DNA of 64,000 nucleotides from Sordaria brevicollis. Its lineage: Eukaryota > Ascomycota > Sordariomycetes > Sordariales > Sordariaceae. Below are positions 47,349-59,426 of this stretch, piece by piece; the stretch's first letter is position 1, and every line of letters begins with the position of its first letter. The position numbers and the translations under genes are program-made. The notes under the pieces were generated by a model. That model did not search any database. It saw only the letters and a program-made list of their open reading frames with translations, and was not told the origin of the DNA. Location of the stretch: contig JAUTDP010000021.1 of the NCBI GenBank assembly GCA_033439795.1, forward strand, positions 62,001-126,000, in the 5' to 3' direction.

Positions 47349-49585
47349 CTAGAGAGCCCTGAAAGCGAAGCACAGTGGCGCTAACAGGTGGGAGGGCCTG
47401 TGAGTCTGCCCATACAGAATACAGCCCATCTCCCCCCTTCTTTTGGCTCATTTCTTGTATCTAACTTTGTCAGTGTTAGCACACCAACGCAAACAGCAAC
47501 TTTCACGGGTGGCACTCGGCTCAAAAATTTTCAAGACCTGTTGGACCGCATCGTTGACCTTGTTGGCATGGTTGCAACGGTCGAGAACCAAGGCAGCCAA
47601 CAGGGGGAAATTCCGACTTTTTCGAGATTTTCCCAGGTTCATTCTCTGTGGAGAAAATTCCCATTCATCAAAGTACGTACCTCCACCGACGGACAGTGCT
47701 GCTCTCGACGTTTCGACACCCACCCCGAAAACAGCGCGACAATGACTTCATGGAGATCCTACCGCTCGCCTACCGCCGGCCAAGACCGATTCAGGGCCAC
47801 GGGGCACCGCACATGGGCCTCAGCATCAATGCACTTTCGGGCAGTGCCCCGGAGATCTGGAACCATCAAGGAACACTGGACACGAGGATGGAAGCTGGAT
47901 GGAAACTGGACAACTGCCAGCTTCCCCTTTCCGTTACGGAACTGTGTGTGCCTCCATTCCCATGATCCCATCCCATCAGGCTGAAAAAATCCGGGGAAAG
48001 TCAGATTCTTCCCGGTGCTTCATCCGGGGCAAAAAGTGCTTGTCGCCGAGGCCAAGACCAGATGTCCTTGTTCGTTGAAGAAAAGGCTGAGGACCTTAAG
48101 GACTTGCAATATCTGGTCATGGTCATTGTACCATGTGTACGATATACGACAACCAATATTTTCAGTTTTATGAGACTCCTGTGGTTGTATCCCGACCCGG
48201 CATTTTGACACATCGACACCACCTCAGCCCGCCCACCACACCATACCAATAACCTCACGCAATTGTATGGTCAACGGTACATGCGCACGTTGCGGTCTGA
48301 ATAACAGATTGGTCTCCGGCACTTCCATACGGCTGTCAATTTCCTGTCACAAGAGCCACAGACACCACGGGCACCACGGGCACGACATCATTGGCAGATC
48401 TCCGTCTCTTTGTTTATTTCGGGCTTTGTTACTATTATGCCATCATTGCATCGTACGGCTGAGAAGCTGAAGCTGACGACATGATTCCCAGCGGCCGACC
48501 CGACAAAGCCTCACATCTTCGCTTGTCGTCGCTTGTCGCTTGTCGCTTGTTCGTTCGCCTGTTACAAGATTCCCCGAGCTCTCCGCGAGCCCGAGCTGTC
48601 CGGTGACTGCGGACGGGATGCGGATTGGATCTTCGATTCGCGGCTCAGTCTCACCGCAGGCGCAGGCGCAGAGCCCTATGTAAGACCAAGAAGATCTGCC
48701 ATAACAGCCCTACCGATGAGAAAAGATCAGCACAATTCGAGACTTTGGGGAAAGCCACAAATCATCCACCAGGTTTACGTCAGCCTTCTTGACTTTTTTT
48801 GACTTTTCAGACCTGAACGCTGTCGCTTGCTGCCCTGCTACCCAAAGAGGTTCTCGTGTGAACTCCATCAGCTCCCTGAACAAACCAAAGCAGATCCACG
48901 ACATCCGGATTCCTGTTTCGAAACAGCGGAGATTCCACCGTTGACACCGCAAACCCGCTCATATGTATTCTTCAGGAGTTGAAGCCAACCTTGACAACCT
49001 CACTAACAAACTGCACTGCACAAAAAACAGACAGGAATAGCAACATCACCACAGTAGTCTAACCCCGCCATCACCAGACATGTGGATTCATTCAAAACCT
49101 CACCGAGCGGCCGTCTGGCAGGTACACGTATCTTACACCCCCAATACGCATGCTTACCGGGCCCCGGAGAAGCTAATTTCTTGACCTGCTGGAAGCCTGG
49201 AACCAAAAGAGTTGTCACACCTGCATGCATGGAAAGTTAAGAGCCTCACACATGGGGCATTTCCAGCGCATGCAGTGCATTGTGGGCGGGTGCATTGTTG
49301 TTACCTAATGGACCGCCTATAAGCACCTATGAGGTTGTTTTCTCAATGACCGTGGTGTGTCACACGGCAAATGTATTTCGTGATGGAAGCTGGAGGCTTG
49401 CGCTTCGCTACGCTTCGCTGCGCTGATGCCAATAACGACAGGAATTGCTGGCCTGTCGTGATACACACCTGGGCTTGACGACTGGTGGTGAGTTAAGGTT
49501 GGTGACAAGACATCGCTTGTATGAGGAGTTGGTCACGATGCTTAAGCTGGAGCTGGAGCTTGGAGCTTGGAGCTCCCCCCCCTTC

Positions 49586-49610
49586 GTGAGGTGAGGTGAG
49601 GTGAGGTGAG
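49586..49610 (+). repeat. (GTGAG)5 microsatellite
   Basis: Five perfect pentanucleotide units followed by a degenerate GGGAG. Confidence 0.85.
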
Positions 49611-52600
49611 GGGAGACAGAAGCTCGCAAGATGCAAGAGGAATCACACAATGACTGTGGTCCACTTCTACTTTGCATTCGTGATGTTTCATGAATAACAT
49701 GAACTCGCTCACTGACTCCATCTGCACTTCCGGAGATGGGCCGAGGGTTCTGCGGGGTGAGTTGGAGAAGGTCAGTCGTCGACGATGCCGATGGGGATAT
49801 GGGGTCCGTACCCGACACGAGCGGCATCAAACACAAATGGCAATCACAAAACCCCAAACTGACGATATCTGATCTTTCGTCGCCCACCAACGACCTCACC
49901 CAAATAAGTTGAAACACAAAACACAAACGGCGTACAAAAACCTCGCCTCCATCACCCATCGTTTGAGGAGCTCCCGTAACACAAAAGATCCAATCTGGTA
50001 TTACGAATAGCTTCACAAAGCTCACTTATTACACGTAACACCTATGTACCCCGGCCGGGCAACATTGTATTTCTACGGACGGAAGTGGAGGCGGAGAAAG
50101 CACGGCGGAAGCAGGCACGGTCCGATGAGCCGCTTGCTGCCGCTTTCCCTTTCCACAAGGTCACAGGAAGAAAAGATTGAAGTTTTCCATACCATTGAAC
50201 AATGGCCAGACAGAAACAGTCGGTGAAACCTTTTACCTAGGCATCTCACCTTGTTCACCAGTTCACCAGCACCTGGGCCCATCCGTTAAGGTATTGTGGT
50301 ACGTACACCGTACCTGCATCGAATCGGCTCTCCATGGCCGAAGCACTTTGCGGCGGTTTGGATGTTCAGGCACCGTTCGTCAAAAAACCTTCGGAGCCCG
50401 CCGACGAACTGTGCGGCCTTGCAGCCCTTGCAAGGGAAGTCCAGCGATGGAGCGCGCCGAGCAAAATTTCTCCGCTAGAAAAAACGTAAAAGAAACATGG
50501 GGCTCTGGCCGAGGCCGGGGCTCAGGCCGGGGTGACAGAGGTGACAGGGCTAGCGCGGGTCCAGACAACCGGATGCTCTGTGCCTGACTGCCTGACTGCC
50601 CTGCCTGACTGCCTGTGGTTTTCCATGAAAAGCTCGGCATAGCATGGGCTGAGCGTAGGGCGAGAAGGGAGGTTTCGTCCAACGACATGTCTTGGAGGAT
50701 GATCCGTTGCTGCACGTGGCTGCCGTGGCTGTCAAGTTAACTGTGCTGGTGAGGCTTGAGCTGTGCTGGTGAGGCTCGAGCTGTGTTGTGAGGCTTGAAG
50801 GTTGAACGTTGAAAGGTACATGTAGGTATGAAGATCTCTGACGCAGAAAGGTTTGGTGTTGTCCATGTCCGATGAGATGCGTTGAGGCTCTTTGCTGTCT
50901 TTGCAAATCTTGCAGGTCGTTGAGGCTCAAAAAAGCTTGATACCCAAAGAAAGATTTGCGCCTGGGATGGTTCACTGGTGAGACATTGAACATCATAAAC
51001 ATCATGAACATCCAAAAAATCAACAAGCAGAGCAGAGCAGAGCAGTAGGAAGAGAAAACTCGGACCAGTCGTTCATCTCATTGTTGGAAAATTCGAAACA
51101 TGGAACTGGAAATTCCATTCTGCTGGAACCCAACAAGACCAACCAACTAGAATAACTGATGTTGGAACATACATGGCAGAAACCCACATCACAAACGGAT
51201 TCCTAGGAGATCACGAATCGAAATCCACGATCGAGATCGTAAATCGTGAAAAAAGTTCCCCAGGTGAGAATTCTTCAGACCGGGTGACCACCGTCTCCTT
51301 GTTTGACTCCTTGCGGTCCATGGCCATTGTAACGCTACTCCAACTGACAACAGCATCCTTCTCACCGCGAATCCTCACCTTGCTGAAAGTTCATCAAGAA
51401 AAGAAAGAAACACCCTGCTAGTGGATTAGCCCCCCCGTCGTTAGGGTTTTCAAAATTCAACTGTCGTGGGCTACGAGCTCCCTACGGCCTGCCAGGAACG
51501 AGTGCTCTTGGGGTGAGGGTTCCAAGTCCGCCAGCCCGGTTAGTAGCTCGGTAGGGCGCGCGGTAGGGCAGAGAGATGAAGAAGCTTTTTTTCTACCAAA
51601 TGCCCCTGGAGAACCTGAAAACTTCACGAATCAGGCACCACTACCCGAGTGCCAGGGGGGAAAAGAGAGCGTTCCAGGGGCCTCCTCGCCTTCGCCGTTT
51701 GCGAGGTCCTTGTGTTTTTTTTTTTTTTGTTAGCGCATTGAAAGGGCGCGCTTGTTTAAGCCGAGGGTAGCCGACGCCAGAAAAGTTCATGGAGCTCGGC
51801 TTAAGCAAAAAACAAACCCCACAATTTCCGAGATTCCATGTTCAACGACATCCGATGTCCCTGACGATGTGCCTGATGATGGATCCCGGAACAACACAAC
51901 ATGGCATGGCATGGCAACAAGGCAAGGAAAGGGGGGGCTAACAAAACAAACTCCTGTTCTTTAGCAAGGGGCCAAGGGCAAAGAAGTCTGGATGCTACGC
52001 TAACGACCTAACCAGCTCACTTCTTGTCACGAGTTTGTCACGGTTTCGAGAAATCCAGGTATTTGCAAGATGAGGATTGACTGATGAGGGTTTGTCATAT
52101 CACGCCGGTGAACATGTCGGTTGCAGACTTGCAGATTGGCGTTTGGTGTTGAGCCGCACGCAAGCCGCAGAGCCGCAAGTCCGCAACCACAAGACGCAAC
52201 TGTACATGCAACCGTTGAACCGTAGAGGTACAAGCCGTCGAACCGAACACCCGGCCACAACTTGATGGCAAGGGAACTGCAAGGTACCCGGTACTGTACA
52301 CATTGCAGCCGCCGGCATGAAACATCAGACATCGACATCCGACAAAGTTTGCAGATGGACTTCGTATTGGTTACGGTTCGTATGCAGATGTAAAGTAACG
52401 TACGAGGAGGACCTTGACGGCTTGACATCTTGGGAGAAACGGAAAGTCTCGATCAGGTCCGTCTTCCTTCGACTCAACGTACACCAAAGAATTTTTTTCC
52501 AGAACAAGCTCTCTTTCCTTCAGCCACCGACGACAACCGACATGCTTTTGACATGCTTTTTTGCCAGTCCAAGTCCAGTCCAGTCCAGTCCGCTAACGGC

Positions 52601-53165
52601 AACCAATGCGTGCACAAGCGGAAGGGCAAGCGGAAGGGAAAAGCGGCTCATGTCACCCATGTGCACCGAGGCAGCGACGACGACTGCCAAGGAGACAACG
52701 AAGCTTCGTTCGTGTTGCCCAACGACAGTCATTGGCGGCCAACGGGTGATTAACCCGGTAATACTGCTTCTTCCTGAACCAAGCTGAGCAAGCCAGGCAA
52801 GCTATCCCCCAGATAGCTAGTCTCTGGATCACCCTCATCTTTTCACATCCCAGGACTGACTTGCTTTGCCACCAGCCAACCACCCAGAAGGTTCCCGTCA
52901 TGTTGTTCGTCTCGCTCCTAATGATTATTTACTTAATTTGTACCCCGCGCCACACTGCATCACCTCCAAAGCCCTAATATCATCCATTTCCATATCCCCA
53001 GGTCCATTTTACTTAAAGAAACTGAGCTTGCTACAGGCTACATACAGGCTAGAGCAACATTTTCACGTTTCATGGTGAAAATGAAACATTTTCGATGTTG
53101 TGACCTCTCGCAGACGGCCTATATGTACATGTGCAGTTCAGTCGGGATCGGAGATACCACACCCG

Positions 53166-53226
53166 TATCATATTATATCATATCAAATCATTTCACATCA
53201 TACCATATCATATCATATCATATCAT
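53166..53226 (+). repeat. ATCAT-type pentanucleotide microsatellite
   Basis: About twelve TATCA/CATAT units with several single-base variants, followed 40 bases on by a 26-bp A run (53269-53294). Confidence 0.8.
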
Positions 53227-54230
53227 GACCTACTTAAACTTTGCCTACCTCAGATATTCTCGTCCGTGAAAAAAAAAAAAAAAAAAAAAAAAAAGTTCTA
53301 TATCCCCGCTAGACGACATCCCTTCTCTAGAGGTAAATTCGACCCGTGAGATTCTCTTCAATTACCAGTATATTAGTGGATGACGATGATGACTACACTA
53401 CCAATGAATCGAGTGTAGGTACCTTAGGTAGTGGCGAGGGAGGAGAGGAAATGGAATGGAATGGTGTGTTGACGTGATAAAAATTGCGGGAATCGAAATG
53501 TAACCTACCTACCTACCTAATGATTTGGAAAAGAATGAATAATGAGTGAATTGAATGTGAGAGCGGGCGATGATCAAAAAAAAAAGGGGGGAATGAAGGA
53601 TACGCCGAGGAATGAGGATACCTTACTTATCCTTAAGTTGTCTGCTACACCATGTACATACACCATGCTGGAGGCACTGACTGCAATCAAAGTTCTCTCG
53701 CGCTGATGCGCCGCCAGCCATCTGATCTTGACAAGATCTTCAAAACTACCTTACCTTGGGCATGAGTGAAGTAAGTAGAAAATAGAAGCAAATGGCATTT
53801 ATATTCACCGTGGTATGAAGTCTAGGGAAAGCCCAGTGCATACATAGGAGCTTTAGAATTCCCTTGGTTCCGGCTTGAAATATTTGTGTTATATAGGAAA
53901 GAGCAACCCATGGAGATAGCTGCTCCTTCTTTGGGTTGGTTGGTGATCTTGATTGCTTCTTCATTCTTGTTGGAGCGCGGTTTAACGATGCTGAGATTAT
54001 AAAAAGAGAATGGAATGTTGGAAAATCACAATTGCAGGCCAGTAGAAGTATCAAGACTGTACGCGATCAACACGCTACCACATACCATCTCATTTCTCTC
54101 CCTGCTATGCTATTGCTAAGATATGCTTCTTTCTACCCTAAATAATCTCATCATCCTCAATCTCCAGCTTCGGCCCACGCTTCCGCTTATGCTTATGCTT
54201 ATGCCTCCCACGACGTCGACGTCCCCCATC

Positions 54231-57200
54231 CTACTGAGTCATCGATACGTCGCCGTCTGCATCTGCATCACCTACCCGTGCCACGCCCCCACTCAGTTGG
54301 CTTGTATGCTCAGGAGCAACCGTAGCAGCGACCGTAGCATCAGCCTCAGCCATAGTCATCACACCCTCAACTCCCTCAGGCGCACCGGCTGCCCCATAGT
54401 CCACACTTTGCCGTCCAGTTCCTACTGGTACTCCCGCTACTGGTCCTGCCAACTCCATGGTACCAGGCTGAACCACATTCCCCTCACTTTCAGCTTCATC
54501 AACCTCCACCACCCTCGCCAAATTCTTCCTCGGCCTCCCCCTCTTCGGTTTCTGCTTCAACAGCACCTCCACCTGCTGCACCTGCTGCCCTCCTCCCATA
54601 TTCACATCCGACACAACCTGCTGCTGCTGTGGAGGAATAACCTCCCAAGGAACCGACACATCCGACGCTTCAGACACGTTACCGCCCCCCTCCTGCCCGT
54701 GCTCAGCAGCAGCAGCAGCAGCAGCAGCAACCTCATTCTGTTCAGCCACCTCTTGCAGCACCAACTCAGTCCACCCCCTTCCACCTGTTTTTTCGACTAA
54801 GAAGGGGTTTAGTTCCCCCTTAAACCACCTCTCCCTCCTCTTCATACCCCTCTCGCCACCTTCGAGAGCAGATAACGCAGCGCGGGTGGTGCGCATTCTT
54901 TTCCCTGTCGCTACTCCTCCTCCTCCCGCTCCCGTCCCTGCTCCTGCCCCTGCCCCTACCCCCGCTCCCGTCCCTGCCCCTGGTCCTGTCCCAGAGTCCT
55001 GCTCATTCCCACCGCCCTCAGTGATACTAAGCAACTTACTCATCTTCAACCTCCTCTTCTGCAGTCCCGATTCATAAGCCACAATCCCCCTCACATACGG
55101 CGCTACATCCAGCGTAATAAGGGACGTGGTGCGGTCAAAGACGGAAGGGTCGAGGTAGGAGACACCGCCTAACGAGTCGGAGGTGGCGATGGGGTCGAAG
55201 GCGAAGGCGAGGTCGATGCGGTTGATTACTGGTTGCGAGGGGGAGGAGAGGGAGAGGGAGGTGAAGGATTTGGTGATGAGGTTGAGGGCGGAGGATTCGG
55301 TTAGGGGTTGGAGGGTATCGTCTTCGGTGGAGGGGGGTATGGGGTGTTGTTGATGGGTGAGTGAGGAGGTCCGTGATCGGAGGACGGAGCGGGAGAGGGA
55401 TTTGATGGTTGCTGGGAGGGCGGTGGTGAGGGAGTCGTGGAGGGTGAGGAGGGGGGAGTCAAGTGGTGTTAGGCCGAGGACGTTGTCGTCGCGGGCTTTG
55501 GCTGGGGGCTCGGGGAGTGTGGCGTCTAGTGGCTCCTGTGATATGCTGTTAGCAAATGCGAATTAGTTGGGGTTAAGGTGACTTACCTCGTTCATTATCC
55601 CAAACGACCGAGAAGAGCATAGATCCGCCGCACTTAGGGCATCAGCCAAGTCTTCAAACGCCTCGAGCGCTTCAAGCCGACCAGCCCCGGAAGAGGGCAT
55701 ACTCTCCGCCCATGTGTCCAGCCCAACAGAGTCTTGCCAACTCCCCATATCAAGACCCCACGAATCCCAGGCCTGTTCTAGTATCTCTTCCTCCACCTGT
55801 CGTCCTGGAGCCTTGCCAACCACAGTATCACGTCCGAGCCAGTTCATACCCTTGAGATACGTGCTCTGGCTGACAACCCTCACCACATGACCGTTCTCAT
55901 CAAGGTCACAACCCCTCGGCCACCTCGGGTAATACCAATCGAACCCTCCCTTTCTGTCCCCGACGCCAATCTGGCACCAGTACTGCAGATCCGTAGTGGC
56001 AGCGCGGAGGTCATTGCCACGAGACTCATACAGAGATGCCACGGCTTGCCTTGTGAGAGCGTGGCCTTCGTTGGCTGCTACCAACAGCAGACGGTCAACT
56101 GCCAGCTCCTTAGGCGGTGGACTCAATCGAAAGATGCCGTGCAGTCTAAGGGTGTGCAGCGGAAGCAGCGTTTCGTCATTGCATGTCATGACAAAGGGTC
56201 GCTTGGCCTGCGCTATAAGAGTGACAATGGTATTCCAGAACTGTTTGTCTTCCTCGTAGAGAATGTCAACCTCTTCAAGAAGAATGAGAGATTGCCTTTG
56301 GTTCTTTCCGCCGTCTTTCTTAACATCCTTTGGCTCGCTTTTGGGTGGTGGCTTAGTAGGCTGCTTTGGTTTCGCCGCAGCAGTCTTGGGCCGGAAGAAC
56401 GCATTCATAGTTGCCTGCTTGCCGGACTTGACTTCCTCCGCAGTAGCATCTTCTTGATCATCGCCAGCTTTGTCGGAGGAGGATTGGTGCTGTTGAACGA
56501 GATGATTCCTGGTCATGTCGCCGATCTTTTCGAGCACATCCTTGCCGCTCCTTCGACTGCTCGAGTTGATCTCAAAGACCTCAAAGTCTAGTTCCTTGGC
56601 CACTGCATAGACGGCGGCTGTCTTGCCGCAGCCATGAGGACCGCTGATGATAAGTGTGTTGGCGATTTTGGAGGCATCTTTCTCGGACAAGTCTCTGGAC
56701 CTGACAACAGTTTTCCTGGCAATTCCTCGAAAGCCACTCGGGGCCCAGTTGGGTTCATCTTCCGAGTCCTCGTCTAGTTCAAACTCGTCGTCGCTGGAAA
56801 CGATAAAGTCGTCAAGCCTCTTTCTCCTCTTCTTCCTACCAGGGCCAACCGCTTTGCCTTTCTTTGGTTTTTCGGAGTCGTTCGACCCGGTTTCAACCGA
56901 TTGTACCTTCAATGCATGGAGCCAATTTCGCAGAAGAAAAACTTCGTTGCTGGGCTGAAGGACCTCATAAGCAGTAATCGGGGCGTACTTTTGCGTCCAG
57001 TTGCTGTTCTCGCACTGGCATTGATCGAAGGCTGATAGGGAGGATGATATCGAGTCGTATAGGCGGACAAGCTGAGCGGGTGGTTTCAGTTGACCGGATG
57101 CTTTCGTCGGCTTGAATGTCCGGAGCTCGGACAGAATGCGCTGTTGCAGTTTTCGTCCGCTCTCAAAGTGCTTGTTGGGAAGTCGAAGCTCGGGAGGTGC

Positions 57201-58544
57201 AGGAATGAAATTGTCCGTATTGAAGTCCTGAAGAGCTTGTCTAACAGAGCCAATGTCAACTGATCTGCCAACCAGATTCAGGATCGACTCGTCTTGGTCC
57301 ACCTTGATCGAGTGACCCTTTGATTTGCGAGATGGCAGCGGTAGCTCAATGTCTTGGAGCATTTGTGTGTCCTCCTCCCCGCGCACATGTACCATATCCT
57401 TCCAAGGCCATGCTGGTGGTTTTGCGCCAGGAAACTTTAGTGGCACATCACTCTTGTTGAAGCCGAACTGAGGCATCCGTCCAGTAAAAGCCGAGACACG
57501 GGGCTTCTTGGGCGAACATGGTGTGGACATGAACACTTTTTGTGAAGGTTCACTAGGCTTGTCATTTTTGGGTTCGGTAGCCGGGACCGCGGGTGCAGCT
57601 CCCTTGACTTTTCCTGAAAAGAAGGGATGCGTAGATTTTGCTGTGGTAGGCTTGGCTGCTGGCGGCTTCTTGGTCTCGACTGGTTTCTTGTTTCGTTGAT
57701 TCACCCTTTGTGGTTGTTTTGGAGCCTTGAGGATAGCTTCGATCTTCTCGCCAACTCTCGTACGTGCCTCCTCGTCTGATTCGGAACTATACTTAATAGT
57801 CACGACCAGTGACTCTGGCTTCTTTGCGCGTGATGGCTGTATCCTCTTTTTGATTGTCGGGGCTGTCTCTTCAACTGGCTCTGATTGCTTTGGCTTCGGA
57901 GGTGACCCTATCGTTCCCGTCTTCGGGTTGAACCGCAGAAGTTTTGTCGGCTTTGGTGGTTCAACGTTGATTGCTGGAGGCGGAGGAGATGATCGGATAT
58001 TAACGTCGACCAGATTCCGTATAATGCCACTAACATCATGTGTCGGAGCCGGCAAGTTTCCTTCGTTCTGACCTTCTGTCCCAGTTGTGTCTCGTTGTGG
58101 CAGCTCTGCTTCTTGCTGTATTGGTTCTCCCTCCTGGTTCGTGGTTGTTCTTTCCTCTTGTTCCTGTTCAGCATCCTCCTTTGGCTTTCCTAATCTGATG
58201 AAGTGGTTTGCGATACCAGGCCCGACATTGGGTTTTGTTCGTTTCCTCGTCTTTGGTTTCTTGTATTCTTCATCATCTTCTGGCCCTGGAGACACTTTTC
58301 GTCGCTTGCTCCGTCTTCCAGCTGTCTTTTCCAACGCATCATCCTCGGCTTTCGGTTCAATGGGTTCATCGATGGACATTATTGAATCCTCGGTCGCGTC
58401 TGGTTGATCGGGAACTGTTGGGGGTTCGGCCAAAGCTGTAGAAACGGGTTGTCGGTTCGGGGTGAAGAAAGGATGCAATGGCTTGCGACCCGTCTCTGGG
58501 GAGCTGCCATTTTCGACCATGGCGAGGACAGCGACAGGTGTCAT
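54231..58544 (-). CDS. elg1: ELG1/ATAD5, large subunit of the PCNA-unloading RFC-like clamp loader
   Basis: Nuclear AAA+ protein that replaces Rfc1 in a complex with Rfc2-5 and removes PCNA from replicated DNA. Two exons (58544-55587 and 55535-54231) with a 51-bp GTAAGT..CAG intron, branch site TGCTAAC; joined protein 1420 residues. A long disordered, Lys/Pro-rich N-terminus contains repeated HPFF motifs (KPLHPFFTPN near the start, STHPFFSGK near 300). Walker A GPHGCGKT is at 635-642 and the Walker B region LLEEVD at 755-760, then MTCND. A canonical PIP box QATMNAFF lies at 710-717 between them. The C-terminal exon carries the Elg1-type helical region (NRIDLAFDPIATSDSLGGVSYL), a Gly/Ala-rich stretch, polyalanine and an AT-hook-like KRGRPRK. 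ATG at 58544 chosen; M9 is an alternative start. Confidence 0.93.
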
Positions 58545-59426
58545 GGAGTGAAGAACTGCTGATTATCCAAGTCAGTCACTATAGACAGCTTGAAAAGTGT
58601 CCAGAAAATGAAAGACAAATGGACATACCGAGAGAAAGAGAAAGAGAATAAGACGATTTAGCGGGTAAAGATCATGCTGGTATAAGTGGTGGCAGCAATA
58701 GCAGGCTAACGATGAGCAAAGAGATGGCCGTTCAGAAGGGAGTGATTCAGCTGATGGATGTTTTCGCAGAATGAAATTGGTAAAGTTTTGAAAATTTTGA
58801 GAAGAAGCTGCAATGTTCAATTCAAGCGGAAATCGATGTGCGTTGGCTGCGATGTTGGAAGTCGCATGCCGCTCCAGGTTGCCATGCCAGGGCCATTTTA
58901 GTGATGTTAAGGGTGACCGCGTCCTGCCACTTTAGCACGCGTCTTGCGCTGGAGCTCTGGGGTTCGGGTCCCTTGCCATGCCGCATGCTCCAGGGTTGAT
59001 TGAGAGCAAGTTCGTGTCGCACTCGCGTACCCTCTTCCCTGCCTGCCCCACCTGTCCAGATGCTCACCGAGACTTGAGCTCCCAGGCCAGTCTTATCGGT
59101 TGGTCTTATCAGAGCTTACCTTGGCTCACCTTGGCTCACCGTGCTCCCAAGAAACGCCCCCACATCACGTCCACGGTTCAGTCCCCACTTATTTTTCAAT
59201 GTCTTGGCATAACTTTTTTTCAGATCGCAGTTCTCGTCTGGGACGAGTTGCAGTCCCGCGCATAGAGGAGCTTTTGGATTTCAGTTTTTGAAGATTGGGA
59301 ATTGGGGACGGGCCATACCAATACAGCAGCAGTAAACCACCATACTCTCAACACCCCGACACTTTCAACGATACCCCGACTGTCTCTGTTTGCAATATTG
59401 TTTATTCTTCCATTCACATCACCACC
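58545..59426. promoter_or_regulatory. Divergent promoter region between elg1 and the Utp8-like gene
   Basis: 882 bp between start codons on opposite strands, so it holds both promoters and leaders. Repeats of CTTGGCTCACC/CTTACCTTGGCTC occur at about 59116-59140. A possible 5'-UTR splice site lies just upstream of the elg1 ATG. No TATA box is clear. Confidence 0.55.

Larger units (their letters stand above)
47349..54230. other. Gene-poor region of normal composition between MULE B and elg1
   Basis: About 6.9 kb. No open frame longer than about 205 codons, and none with recognisable domains or a convincing intron chain; the longest (47388-47984 on +, 49408-50025 on -) look like chance frames. 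Structures seen: (GTGAG)5 at 49586-49610, a hairpin with 10-bp arms TTAAGCCGAG/CTCGGCTTAA at 51756-51804 downstream of a T-run, a degenerate ATCAT microsatellite at about 53166-53226 and a 26-A homopolymer at 53269-53294. The last few hundred bases should contain the elg1 3' untranslated region. No tRNA or 5S rRNA found by eye. Confidence 0.5.

Noticed and set aside
47388..47984. 198-codon frame just right of MULE B.
   Set aside because: Overlapping frames of similar length on both strands, no recognisable motif, no codon signal.
54123..54800. 225-codon plus-strand frame opposite the end of elg1.
   Set aside because: Antisense shadow of the elg1 C-terminal exon; its Ser/His/Leu-rich translation reflects the complement of a low-complexity coding region.
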